A DNA stretch of 47,776 bases from Stigonema ocellatum SAG 48.90 = DSM 106950 (GTDB lineage: Bacteria; Cyanobacteriota; Cyanobacteriia; Cyanobacteriales; Nostocaceae), in contig JADQBA010000066.1 of assembly GCA_016903675.1 (NCBI GenBank), forward strand, positions 1-47,776, given 5' to 3'. This document shows, in pieces, positions 34,376 to 42,243 of this stretch. Within the stretch, counting starts at the first letter, position 1. Every line of letters begins with the position of its first letter. A program made the translations under genes and the position numbers. Below the pieces are notes generated by a model, which worked only from the letters and a program-made list of their open reading frames with translations, searched no databases and had not been told where the DNA came from.

Positions 34376-34660
34376 TATAGAGGAATCATATTTGATTTTT
34401 GAAGTATACGTAGGGTGGGCACTGCCCACCAGATCCCAATACTGCGTAGGTTTTGAAAAATTGTAGGTTGGGTGTCCGCTTGCGAAACCCAACAAATGCC
34501 GATAAATGTTGGGTTTCGTTCCTCAACCCAACCTACATTAACGTAAGTTTTCAGCAAAACCTACGCAGTATTGCACCAGATCCGGGTTGTGGTGGGCAGT
34601 GCCCACCCTACACTACTTAAAATTTTTCATGAATGATTTAGGATTCCTATATAGCAATCC
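34376..34660. mobile_element. TATAGGAATCC-family MITE, interrupted by another MITE
   Basis: The ends match, in reverse orientation, the element at 32818-32946: AGGAATCATATTTGATTTTT on the left, and CTACTTAAAATTTTTCATGA ... GGATTCCTATATAGC on the right. The centre carries GTGGGCACTGCCCACC and CCGGGTTGTGGTGGGCAGTG arms, and is split by the 137-bp element at 34437-34573. Confidence 0.8.
34437..34573. mobile_element. 137-bp MITE with 19-bp inverted ends and 10-bp target duplication
   Basis: Left end CAATACTGCGTAGGTTTTG (34437-34455), right end CAAAACCTACGCAGTATTG (34555-34573): perfect inverted repeats. Both sides are flanked by CACCAGATCC (34427-34436 and 34574-34583), a perfect 10-bp direct repeat. 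Inner arms TGTAGGTTGGGT / ACCCAACCTACA make it a full palindrome-like element. No coding content. Confidence 0.92.
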
Positions 34661-34800
34661 TATTTGAATTCCAAACTGACTAGTACAGCATGGCGTAAAT
34701 AAACCTACCATTTCAAACAGCCAAAAGCCTTGATATATAACACTTTTGAATGAGTGACTTTTGAATGAGTGACGAACGCCTTGCGGTACTAGTCCTCACC

Positions 34801-34855
34801 AAACCCGGTTTCGCAGTAGGGGCTACTTGCAAGTAGCCCCTACGAAACCGGGTTT
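34801..34855. repeat. Long palindrome (AAACCCGGTTTC ... GAAACCGGGTTT)
   Basis: Two nested arms, AAACCCGGTTTC/GAAACCGGGTTT and GTAGGGGCTACTTG/CAAGTAGCCCCTAC, meet almost without a loop; a few bases bulge on the left arm. The remaining space 34584-35229 also holds AGCAATCC / GGATTGC palindromes and no gene. Confidence 0.85.
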
Positions 34856-35029
34856 CTCTGTGGAAAGCGAATCATTTAGGAATGCTATATATAGGAATCC
34901 TATTTAAGTTGTGATAATGATTTTTTTAAACGTAGACCCGCAGCGGGGGGCACGCAGGCTACCGCCAAGACCCCTTACGCGCAGCGTCTCCCCGAGTGAG
35001 AAGAACGCCAAGAAAACAAAGAGAGGTTT

Positions 35030-35072
35030 TCACAAATTATTTAGGATTGCTATAGTCCTAAATAATTTGTGA
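35030..35072. repeat. 17-bp perfect inverted repeat
   Basis: TCACAAATTATTTAGGA (35030-35046) and TCCTAAATAATTTGTGA (35056-35072) surround TTGCTATAG. It belongs to the dispersed TAGGATTGCTATA family seen many times between 32.5 and 37.3 kb. Confidence 0.85.
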
Positions 35073-35229
35073 AAATTCAAAGGTTCAGAAACCTCGTTTC
35101 TTTAAGAAATCAGATTTCTCCGCTTTCACAAATGATTTAGGATTGCCATAAGACAGGGCAGAAATGGATATCTGCCCTAACTGTGCGATTTTTAATTAGT
35201 AATCCAATGGAAATTTTTGGTTAAACTGC

Positions 35230-36072
35230 CTAAACACGGTCAATAGGACGTGTATCGGCTTGATTTATCGGTAAATCTCCTTCAGTCTTAATATCTAACT
35301 CTTCGCGACGGATTGTGTCTTGTGCCTCGACTGTCTCATGTTCTACGATTTTCTTGACTCGGACTTCTTCACGCACGAAAGCTTCTTTATGAATCTCTGG
35401 TTTTTCTTCGTAAACTTCTATGCGTGCTACTTCTCCTTCTTGGAACTTCAGATCGTTTGAATCTACTAATGCTTCTGCTCCTTTTGGTGTAACTCGCTCG
35501 ATGACTACTCGCTCTTTTTCAATAGGTACTGCAACCCGTGCTGTTTCTGTCTCGATGTGCTTCCCAAGTGTTACTTCCCCTGTTTTGACGCGGTTTTTGC
35601 TAGCAATTAGTCGTTCTTCATACAGTTTGAAGGTTTCATGCTTCTGCTCATCCAAATTGTAAAGGGATGGTTCTTGTTGATAATTGTATGTGTCGCGATT
35701 GTGAGTTACATCGCTAGACACAGGACGATAAGCTCTGCGTACTTGCTCTTCATAATCGTAATCAACAGTCATGCTCTCTTTATACTCAGGCAAACGTTCC
35801 ACTTGCTGCTTGCTAAGCCCATCGACATAGACACGCTTGGCGTTATAATCGATGCGGGAAAGACCAATGGGGAGTAATATTTTTTTACCTGTAGAATTAA
35901 ATTCGGTTTCTATGACTAAATAGCGAAAACGACCTTCCACATCTACTAGCGCGTCAGCGATTGAACCTACTCTCTCTCCTCCTTCTGTGTAGAGACTCAA
36001 AGCCTTGACGTCTTCACCACCAAACGTTTCTTTGTAATTTGGGTCAAAGTCTGCAAGTTTGTAAAGAGGCAT
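35230..36072 (-). CDS. PRC-barrel plus YsnF/AvaK (DUF2382) protein
   Basis: A 280-residue tandem paralogue of the 33.2-kb gene. PRC-barrel in residues about 1-95 (KLADFDPNYKETFGGEDVKALSLYTEGGERVGSIADALVDVEGRFRYL), a shorter linker with NYQQEPSLYNLDEQKHETFK, and DUF2382 from about 158 to 270 (LYEERLIASKNRVKTGEVTLGKHIETE, AVPIEKERVVIERVTPKG, EEVRVKKIVEHETVEAQDTI). It starts at an ATG (MPLYKLADFDP) as in relatives. It is single, with long repeat-filled DNA on its 3' side and a 285-base AT-rich upstream region. A stress or akinete role is inferred from AvaK. Confidence 0.88.
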   Translation of the reverse strand: MPLYKLADFDPNYKETFGGEDVKALSLYTEGGERVGSIADALVDVEGRFRYLVIETEFNSTGKKILLPIGLSRIDYNAKRVYVDGLSKQQVERLPEYKESMTVDYDYEEQVRRAYRPVSSDVTHNRDTYNYQQEPSLYNLDEQKHETFKLYEERLIASKNRVKTGEVTLGKHIETETARVAVPIEKERVVIERVTPKGAEALVDSNDLKFQEGEVARIEVYEEKPEIHKEAFVREEVRVKKIVEHETVEAQDTIRREELDIKTEGDLPINQADTRPIDRV

Positions 36073-36357
36073 AATACTATTACCAAGATCAATTAAAGAA
36101 TATCTTTTTTTAGTATAAAAGTTGATTTTGTTGTTTTCATCCTGCTGGCGACTTAATTTAAGTGATGAATATTAGCCATTTATGATTATTTTTTGAATGA
36201 AGGAATTCATGACTAACTCTAAATATATATTCCTAAAGATTGAATATGATTGAGTTGAATTGAAACTTGCCATTGCCTATGAGTTTGAAAATAACATTTA
36301 TCTAGTAAATCCAACACCTTACCATTGGGGTGAGGTTTTTGTTTAATTTTTGTAAAA

Positions 36358-36990
36358 ATGTCTGCTCAATTTTGGTTATCACAGTTAGAACAACACCGAG
36401 CGATCGCAGTGGTTCGTGCACAAGAATTGTCATTGGGACGCCAAATGGCTTTGGCTGCTGCATGTGGGGGAATGCGGTTAATTGAAATAACCTGGAATAG
36501 CGATGGCGCTACGGAATTAATCGCGCAACTACGTGCTGAATTACCCACCTGCACCATTGGCACTGGTACACTATTCAATTTGCAGCAGATGCAACAAGCA
36601 ATCAAGTCTGGGGCGCAATTTCTCTTTACTCCCCACGTTGATGAAGCTTTGATTCAAGCAGCAGTTGCTCTAGGTATACCGATTATACCAGGAGCGCTCT
36701 CCCCTACAGAAATCGTCACAGCTTGGGCTAGTGGAGCAAGTTGTGTGAAGGTGTTTCCTGTGCAAGCAGTGGGAGGCGCTAACTATATAAGAAGTCTACA
36801 AGCACCACTGGGGCACATTCCGTTAATTCCCACAGGGGGTGTCACCTTGGACAATGCTAAGGAATTTTTACAAGCAGGGGCTTTAGCCGTCGGTTTGGGT
36901 AGTCAATTATTTCCCAAGCAACTTGTAGCAGCCCAAGATTGGCTGGCGATCGCGAAACTCGCTACAAACCTACTCCAACAGTTAATTTAG
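36358..36990 (+). CDS. eda: KDPG/KHG aldolase
   Basis: The 210-residue cytoplasmic class I aldolase splits 2-keto-3-deoxy-6-phosphogluconate (Entner-Doudoroff pathway) or 4-hydroxy-2-oxoglutarate. Seen: AIAVVRAQ at the N-terminus, the catalytic Glu in LIEITWNSDGA, IGTGTLFN, the phosphate site FTPHVDEALI, the Schiff-base Lys in ASCVKVFPVQAVGG and PTGGVTLDNAKEFLQAGA. Length is normal. The start lies just after a TTTTGTAAAA stretch without a clear ribosome site. It is a single-gene unit, followed by tandem GTGGGGA repeats (36997-37030). Confidence 0.95.
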   Translation: MSAQFWLSQLEQHRAIAVVRAQELSLGRQMALAAACGGMRLIEITWNSDGATELIAQLRAELPTCTIGTGTLFNLQQMQQAIKSGAQFLFTPHVDEALIQAAVALGIPIIPGALSPTEIVTAWASGASCVKVFPVQAVGGANYIRSLQAPLGHIPLIPTGGVTLDNAKEFLQAGALAVGLGSQLFPKQLVAAQDWLAIAKLATNLLQQLI

Positions 36991-37318
36991 GAATAGGGAG
37001 TGGGGAGTGGGGAGTGGGGAGTGGGGAGTGGTGTGATGATTTGTTTGTAGTAGTCCTGAGTCCTCATGAAGAGTCGGGTGCGTCAATCTCAACCAGCAAA
37101 TCTTATCAAGGGTGCTATTGGCTTATGAGTTTTTGCCTTGCGGACTTTGTTTGAATATAGCAATGCTATTTGATTTACAAACACCTCTTCCTTGTCCCCC
37201 TTGTCCCCCTTGTTCGGATCTCAATTAGGATTGCTATAGCCTCACCTGTGTCGGGGACTGTTGGGAATTATAAAAGCTGAAAGCTTTCCCGAAACTTTGT
37301 CATTTAAGTGGGTGTACT
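36991..37318. other. Spacer with tandem and palindromic repeats
   Basis: GTGGGGA heptamers (36997-37030), then a pair of inverted motifs, ATAGCAATGCTATTTGA (37157-37173) and TTAGGATTGCTATAG (37225-37239), around TTGTCCCCC units. This looks like a small palindromic insertion. No gene is supported. Confidence 0.6.
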
Positions 37319-37831
37319 ATGAAAAGTTTGATTTCTCGTAAGTGGGTGCGTCCCTTGAAACTACTTCTCACGGGTGCAGTGCTCAGTTTGATTATTGTTA
37401 ATGCTGCTGTAAGTGAGGTTTGGGCGAATTCAACATCACAAATGATTCAACAACAAATGCAGGCGCTGCAACAATCAAATCAGCGATGGATTCAAATTAA
37501 CCTCACAACGCAACGGTTAACTGCTTGGGAAGGTGGAACACCTGTCTATGCAGTGATGATTTCTTCTGGCAAAAAATCTACCCCCACTCTCACTGGTGTT
37601 TTTAACATTCAATCTAAGCATAAGGTTGCCAGGATGCAGGGCGAGGACTATGACATTTCCAATGTCCCATATGCCATGTATTATCAGGGTAACTATGCTA
37701 TTCACGGAGCATACTGGCATCGAAAATTTGGCACACAAATTACCCACGGCTGTGTCAATGTAGCACCCGATCACGCTAAATGGCTTTTTCAATGGGCATC
37801 CCTAGGAACTCCAGTAATTGTACACAGGTAG
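37319..37831 (+). CDS. L,D-transpeptidase (YkuD family)
   Basis: A 170-residue exported enzyme that forms 3-3 cross-links in peptidoglycan or attaches proteins to it. A signal peptide occupies residues about 1-36 (LLLTGAVLSLIIVNAAVSEVWA). The YkuD domain starts at WIQINLTTQRLTAWEGGTPVY and ends with the catalytic motif HGAYWHRKFGTQITHGCVNV (His-Gly-Cys, Cys nucleophile near residue 150). Length is typical of the short cyanobacterial form without LysM. A clear terminator lies downstream at 37938-37963. It is a single-gene unit. Confidence 0.93.
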   Translation: MKSLISRKWVRPLKLLLTGAVLSLIIVNAAVSEVWANSTSQMIQQQMQALQQSNQRWIQINLTTQRLTAWEGGTPVYAVMISSGKKSTPTLTGVFNIQSKHKVARMQGEDYDISNVPYAMYYQGNYAIHGAYWHRKFGTQITHGCVNVAPDHAKWLFQWASLGTPVIVHR

Positions 37832-37937
37832 TGAGAAGCTTTTGGCAATTTGGCAAGTACTCCCATTGAAGCATGAGTATCGTAAGTGCATTGATGCGGT
37901 CAAGCTTTGACATGCAGCACAACCTAAAACCTCCTCT

Positions 37938-37963
37938 GCCCGGCTAGCTACCGGGCTCTTTTT
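37938..37963 (+). terminator. Intrinsic terminator after the L,D-transpeptidase gene
   Basis: GCCCGG ... CCGGGC with loop CTAGCTA, followed by TCTTTTT. Confidence 0.85.
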
Positions 37964-37999
37964 ACAAAGGCTTTTAGTGGGTAATGCCCTGTTCTGAAC

Positions 38000-38172
38000 A
38001 GTATTGAAGATTGTTGTGGTAGTAGGGTTGAAACTAGTGAGTTCAGAGTTAAGATTGTGATTAAGGTTAACGTCTTAGTGAAAGTCTTAGAGACAGTCAG
38101 GGTCTTAGTCAAGGTCAACGTTAGGGTCGATGACAGCGTTGTGGTTAAGGTCAAAGTCGTAGTCAACAACAG
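38000..38172. repeat. Degenerate 6-bp tandem array (GTYAAGGT / GTCTTAGT type)
   Basis: About 20 imperfect hexamer units such as GTTAAG, GTCTTA, GTCAAG and GTCAAC. A minus-strand frame reads as Thr-Leu repeats but is only the reflection of the array. Confidence 0.7.
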
Positions 38173-38214
38173 GTCTGTATAAGCGAATTAGCACGACCCC
38201 TGCTACTTGGCTTA

Positions 38215-39813
38215 TTAACTCAACTGTGCAACAAGTTGATTTTCCATCAACGTTTCAGCGGTCAATAGGTCCTCAACGGTGATTCGCAAAAAGCGTTCGG
38301 AGTCAATTTGAAAGAAGACTTTGATGCGATCGCTTCCTGGATAACCAAGGGGTGTCAGATGGGCAATTGTTCTGGCACCATCTTTTTCGTTGAGGGGTTT
38401 GACAGAAGTTTTCTCGCTATCAAGACGGCGAGTAATCAAGCGATCGCCATCAAAATAAACTTCGGTACTGCCTGTGTCAGATCCCAATTCTCCCATAATC
38501 AATTCAATGCTGGGCTGACTCTCTATAGAAGCGCCCAACACTAATTCCACTGGCTGACCCATAGGGTAAGCTTGTCCTGCCCTAATAATCGGATGCCAGT
38601 TGTGGCGATTGTGGCGGCGGTCCCAGTAGCGGACGCCGTAGCTGTGGTAGAGAAAATCTTTCAGTTCTATGCCTTGAGCCAGATGCAAAGCCCCTTGGGC
38701 AATAGCTTCAAAGGGACGTTCGCTACGAATTTTTTCTGGTTCAAAATACTGCTGTACCCATTTTTGTACCACTGGGAGTTGTACAGTACCGCCGACTAAC
38801 AAAACTGCATTAATATCTGAAGCTTCGATTCCCTGGCGTCGCGCTTGCTGTAAGAGAGTCATCATTGACTCATCGAGTAGCTCAAAAAACGAGTGTTCTT
38901 GCAGGATAGTTTCCAGGGTTTCACGGTTGATTTCTAGTTCATAGCTTTCAAACGTCTCATCGTTGAAATAAACTTCACTTGCCTGAGTTTGGGTTGACAG
39001 CTGAATTTTCAACCGTTCTGCCAATCTAATTGTTAGGGGACTTACCACCAGCCCTTGAGTTTTGGCAAAGTAATCAACTAGCCAATTATCAATATCAGTA
39101 CCACCTAAATTTTGCCCAGATTTCGCTAGTACGCGAGCGGTTTTTACTTTTTGCTTAGAATCTTCGGCTAAGGACTTATTACCCCACTTGAGAATAAATC
39201 CTAAGGGGTTTTGGGTTGCTTGTAGGTTTTTGTCCAGCTGCACAAGGGACAAATCTAAGGTTCCGCCACCAAAGTCTATGACCAAGAGAATTTCTCGGTC
39301 GGCCATGCCATATCCCAAAGCAGCGGCTGTGGGTTCATCCAGCATCCGCACTTGTTCGACAGGGAGGGCTTGGCAAACTTTTAAGAGCCAGTGGCGATAG
39401 ATTTCAAAGCTATCTACAGGTACGGTTAACACCAGAGACTCTAGCCCACCTTGCTGGGATGTCAATTGGGAAATTACTTGGGTGAGGAACCATTGTCCTA
39501 CTTGTTCAAAGGTGACTGTCTGCTGATCTAGTTCGGGTAAGAAACCTTGGATATTTGCGCCGATCCCGCGTTTGAAACTGCGGAAAAATCGCGGATTGTT
39601 TTTCAAATCAAGACCGCGATCGCGCACTTGTTGCCCGACTATCACTTGTCCCCGTGAAGCATCTTCAACATAAACCAAGCTGGGAATTAAGGTCGGATTC
39701 AAACTTTGTTGAATTGATAAACCAGGTATGTTAAGTGTTTCTGCCTGCTGGGTTACGGGGTTCCAACGAGCAACGACTGTGTTACTGGTGCCAAAATCAA
39801 TTGCTAATATCAT
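38215..39813 (-). CDS. Hsp70-family ATPase
   Basis: A 532-residue DnaK-like protein. The actin-type ATPase domain is complete: phosphate-1 loop AIDFGTSNTVVARW (residues 4-17), connect-1 LDEPTAAALGYGM, phosphate-2 VIDFGGGTLDLSLV (near 200) and adenosine motif AVLLVGGTVQLPVV (near 340). From about 390 on is a short substrate-domain-like beta region (VRYWDRRHNRHNWHPIIRAGQAYPMG). The helical lid and the C-terminal EEVD-like tail of DnaK are missing, so it is one of the shorter Hsp70 relatives common in cyanobacteria. There is no grpE or dnaJ nearby. The client is unknown. Confidence 0.9.
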   Translation of the reverse strand: MILAIDFGTSNTVVARWNPVTQQAETLNIPGLSIQQSLNPTLIPSLVYVEDASRGQVIVGQQVRDRGLDLKNNPRFFRSFKRGIGANIQGFLPELDQQTVTFEQVGQWFLTQVISQLTSQQGGLESLVLTVPVDSFEIYRHWLLKVCQALPVEQVRMLDEPTAAALGYGMADREILLVIDFGGGTLDLSLVQLDKNLQATQNPLGFILKWGNKSLAEDSKQKVKTARVLAKSGQNLGGTDIDNWLVDYFAKTQGLVVSPLTIRLAERLKIQLSTQTQASEVYFNDETFESYELEINRETLETILQEHSFFELLDESMMTLLQQARRQGIEASDINAVLLVGGTVQLPVVQKWVQQYFEPEKIRSERPFEAIAQGALHLAQGIELKDFLYHSYGVRYWDRRHNRHNWHPIIRAGQAYPMGQPVELVLGASIESQPSIELIMGELGSDTGSTEVYFDGDRLITRRLDSEKTSVKPLNEKDGARTIAHLTPLGYPGSDRIKVFFQIDSERFLRITVEDLLTAETLMENQLVAQLS

Positions 39814-40050
39814 GTTATTTCTATTTTGATTCCCCGTCGTTTCACCAGTTTTTCTTGTCCCCTCATATTCTCAGAATCTGTCGGTTGTTGTCAAGCTTTG
39901 TCAGTGTTTTTATGGACACAAATGCTATTTTTTACATGATTTTGGACTGCTGAGTCGTGAATTTTACTGAGTAATCTATCTTAGCTCTATTGTGTTCAGT
40001 AAATTACATCCTGTATAACTCCAAACATAAATGACATCGTACTTAATCCC

Positions 40051-41310
40051 ATGCAAAAACAAAGACTGAAGGGTTACGGTACTAAGCTCATCTACCTTTT
40101 AGCGTTGATGTGCTTGGCATTAGTATTTGTGACCTTCGTTATTTGGAGGAAGAGATTTTCCTGCCAGATACAGGACTTAGATGTGTACTACAAATATTCG
40201 CTTCAGTTAATGCAGGGTCACTTGCCATATCGGGACTTTGCCCTAGAGTACCCACCCCTGGCTCTGTTGGCAATGATTCTGCCACGTCTAGTGAGTTTTG
40301 GTCAGGCGCTCAGCTTCCGCAGTTATATAGGTCTGTTTCTACTAGAAAATGTAGTATTTTGTATCCTGATGGCGCTGCTGCTTTTGAAAATTATATCCCA
40401 CTGGCAGCCCAAGTCGTACTCTAGATGGACAATGCCTGCCTACGTACTACTCGTGGTCTGCTGTTCGCCACTACTCCTCTGGCGTTACGATATTTTTCCA
40501 GCACTGCTGACACAGATGGCGTTACTATCTCTATTAATTGGGCGTCCAACAAGAGCAGGCATATGGCTTGGTTTTGGCATCGCTGCCAAGCTTTACCCAA
40601 TCTTTATTCTACCGATTTTCAGCATTTACTATCTTGCCAGTAGGCAGTATCGTGGGCTGCGACGCTTGCTTATGGGAACTGTGGGAGCTACTTGCTTGAC
40701 GCTGCTGCCTTTCGCGCTAGTTGCCGGGGGACAGATGCTTTCGTTCTTGCGGTACCATCAGTTACGTGGTATACAGATAGAGAGTACTGCTTCTGGGGCA
40801 ATACTTTTAGCTCAGTCACTGGGATTGACAAAGGTAAGTACGGTTTTTAACTACGGATCGAGGAATATCCAGTCACCTTTGGCTGACAGCATTGTGAGGT
40901 GGCTGCCGTTGATATTTATTCTGGCTTTTGTTGGAGTTATTGCCAGTTGTCTGAGTTGCTTTCGCTTTGAGTATGGAACAAGTGGTATAATTTCGTCTAA
41001 AAGTCTCGTTGGTTACATTATTGCTACGCTGTTAGTGTTTATAGCGTTTGGCAAGGTTTTCTCACCACAGTACCTTATCTGGCTTTTACCGTTTGCGCCG
41101 TTGCTACGCCTAGGGCAGATAGGTTTAGCGATCGCTATTTTCACCACAACGATGATCATCTTCCCTGGTTACTATAACTACTTGAAGGATATGCAGCCTC
41201 TGTTCGTGCTGTTGTTGAATTTACGTAACATGATGGTAATTTTACTACTTATATGGTTGCTTGGAGAACATCTGCCAGCTTCGTACAAACTTGGATTCAG
41301 TCGTAGATAG
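40051..41310 (+). CDS. GT87-like polytopic membrane glycosyltransferase
   Basis: A 419-residue protein with about ten membrane helices. The first extracytoplasmic loop has DLDVYYKYSLQLMQGHLPYRDFALEYPPL, the Asp and Tyr-Pro-Pro pattern of GT87 (polyprenol-phosphate-mannose-dependent) enzymes of the GT-C fold. Later motifs are WRYDIFPALL, GFGIAAKLYPIFILP (Lys-x-x-Pro) and KVFSPQYLIWLLPFAPL, also typical of this clan. It probably transfers a sugar from a lipid carrier on the periplasmic side. It is a single-gene unit. The acceptor is unknown. Confidence 0.78.
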   Translation: MQKQRLKGYGTKLIYLLALMCLALVFVTFVIWRKRFSCQIQDLDVYYKYSLQLMQGHLPYRDFALEYPPLALLAMILPRLVSFGQALSFRSYIGLFLLENVVFCILMALLLLKIISHWQPKSYSRWTMPAYVLLVVCCSPLLLWRYDIFPALLTQMALLSLLIGRPTRAGIWLGFGIAAKLYPIFILPIFSIYYLASRQYRGLRRLLMGTVGATCLTLLPFALVAGGQMLSFLRYHQLRGIQIESTASGAILLAQSLGLTKVSTVFNYGSRNIQSPLADSIVRWLPLIFILAFVGVIASCLSCFRFEYGTSGIISSKSLVGYIIATLLVFIAFGKVFSPQYLIWLLPFAPLLRLGQIGLAIAIFTTTMIIFPGYYNYLKDMQPLFVLLLNLRNMMVILLLIWLLGEHLPASYKLGFSRR

Positions 41311-41812
41311 TTGATGTAAATTTGTTTTGGGAAAATCAGAGTGGATTGAATTTTATTCAGTATTGATCGTGTTATTGTGTTTTATTTATTACTAATAATT
41401 ATTTAAATATTGTGCATATTTTCTTTAAAATGATAAGATTTATGAAGTTTTATTCTATTTTCCAACAATAATCTTGCATTTCCAAATAAAAAGCATTGTG
41501 TACTGCCTTGTACTAAGTTGCGGTAATACGTCCAGTTTCCCTCTGCCCTGGGAGACGTTGGCGAGGCGATCAGTTCAGTATTTTATCTTGCTGAAAGTTA
41601 TTTAGTATCAGCCTATACTTTTAATTTGTAGACTTGGCTACTACCTTTTGGTTTTACTGTCAAGCATATTAAATTTTTTTTAATATAATAATAGATAAGT
41701 TTGACGTCAGGAGCTAAAGAAGTTAACAAGTCGAAGAATGATCACGCCGGAATTTCACATGTAGCTAAAACTGCTGCTAGTAAATTCCTCACAATCATCA
41801 AGTTCTTCATCA
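41311..41812. other. AT-rich gene-free stretch
   Basis: No open frame of coding quality. It includes an AT-rich block (41380-41470), the short dispersed motif TCCCTCTGCCCTGGGAGACG (41537-41556) and a second AT-rich block at 41665-41700. It presumably includes the promoter of the small gene that follows. Confidence 0.4.
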
Positions 41813-41827
41813 ATGGAGCAGAAAATA

Positions 41828-42046
41828 ATGAATAACCAGCAACCACCAGAAGCTCAGGAATTCTTGGGTAATCTCAAAAACGGGATTTGGCTATTTGGTA
41901 TATCATCTTGGCTATTTGGGATTACTGATCGCAGCATCGCTTCATTTTCGGACGGCTATCTATCTGCTTTAGATCTGACGCAACTATTCACCGCTGCGAC
42001 ATTCTTTGCTGCATGGCTATTTCTAAAGCCCATATCTAGAGCCTAA
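41828..42046 (+). CDS. Small membrane protein of unknown function
   Basis: About 72 residues from ATG 41828 (MNNQQPPEAQEFLGNLKNG); an ATG five codons upstream is the alternative. Hydrophobic segments WLFGISSWLFGI (about 22-33) and LFTAATFFAAWLFLKP (about 53-68) suggest one or two membrane helices. WLFGI-SSWLFGI is an internal repeat. No family is recognised. Confidence 0.45.
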   Translation: MNNQQPPEAQEFLGNLKNGIWLFGISSWLFGITDRSIASFSDGYLSALDLTQLFTAATFFAAWLFLKPISRA

Positions 42047-42048
42047 TA

Positions 42049-42231
42049 CTATTTTGGGCTGTTAATTGCTTGGAACATCCGTCGTGCTTGGCGATCATAT
42101 TGTAAAGAGTTGGAAAGTTGAGGATGTGAGGAAGAAAATTTTTTACAGCCAAGGAGGTCAAGGACGGGCACTCCGTCATATAGTCGTGGGGAAGATTCGG
42201 CAATTTTCCCCAAATTTTTCCTAATCTCCAC
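42049..42231 (-). CDS. Possible small protein after the desaturase-like gene
   Basis: A 60-residue frame starting with GTG 12 bases past the desaturase-like stop, on the same strand; it could be translated from the same message. It is basic and ends YDRQARRMFQAINSPK. No motif or ribosome site; low confidence. Confidence 0.25.
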   Translation of the reverse strand: MEIRKNLGKIAESSPRLYDGVPVLDLLGCKKFSSSHPQLSNSLQYDRQARRMFQAINSPK

Positions 42232-42243
42232 TCATCAGGCTAA

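Noticed and set aside
37948..38169. A minus-strand frame coding Leu-Thr repeats
   Set aside because: It is the reading of a degenerate hexamer array in one frame, with no ribosome site and overlap with a terminator; not a gene.
41311..41812. tRNA gene in the AT-rich spacer
   Set aside because: No cloverleaf with a TTCRA arm was found by eye; none was found elsewhere in the window either, though a covariance search would be more reliable.
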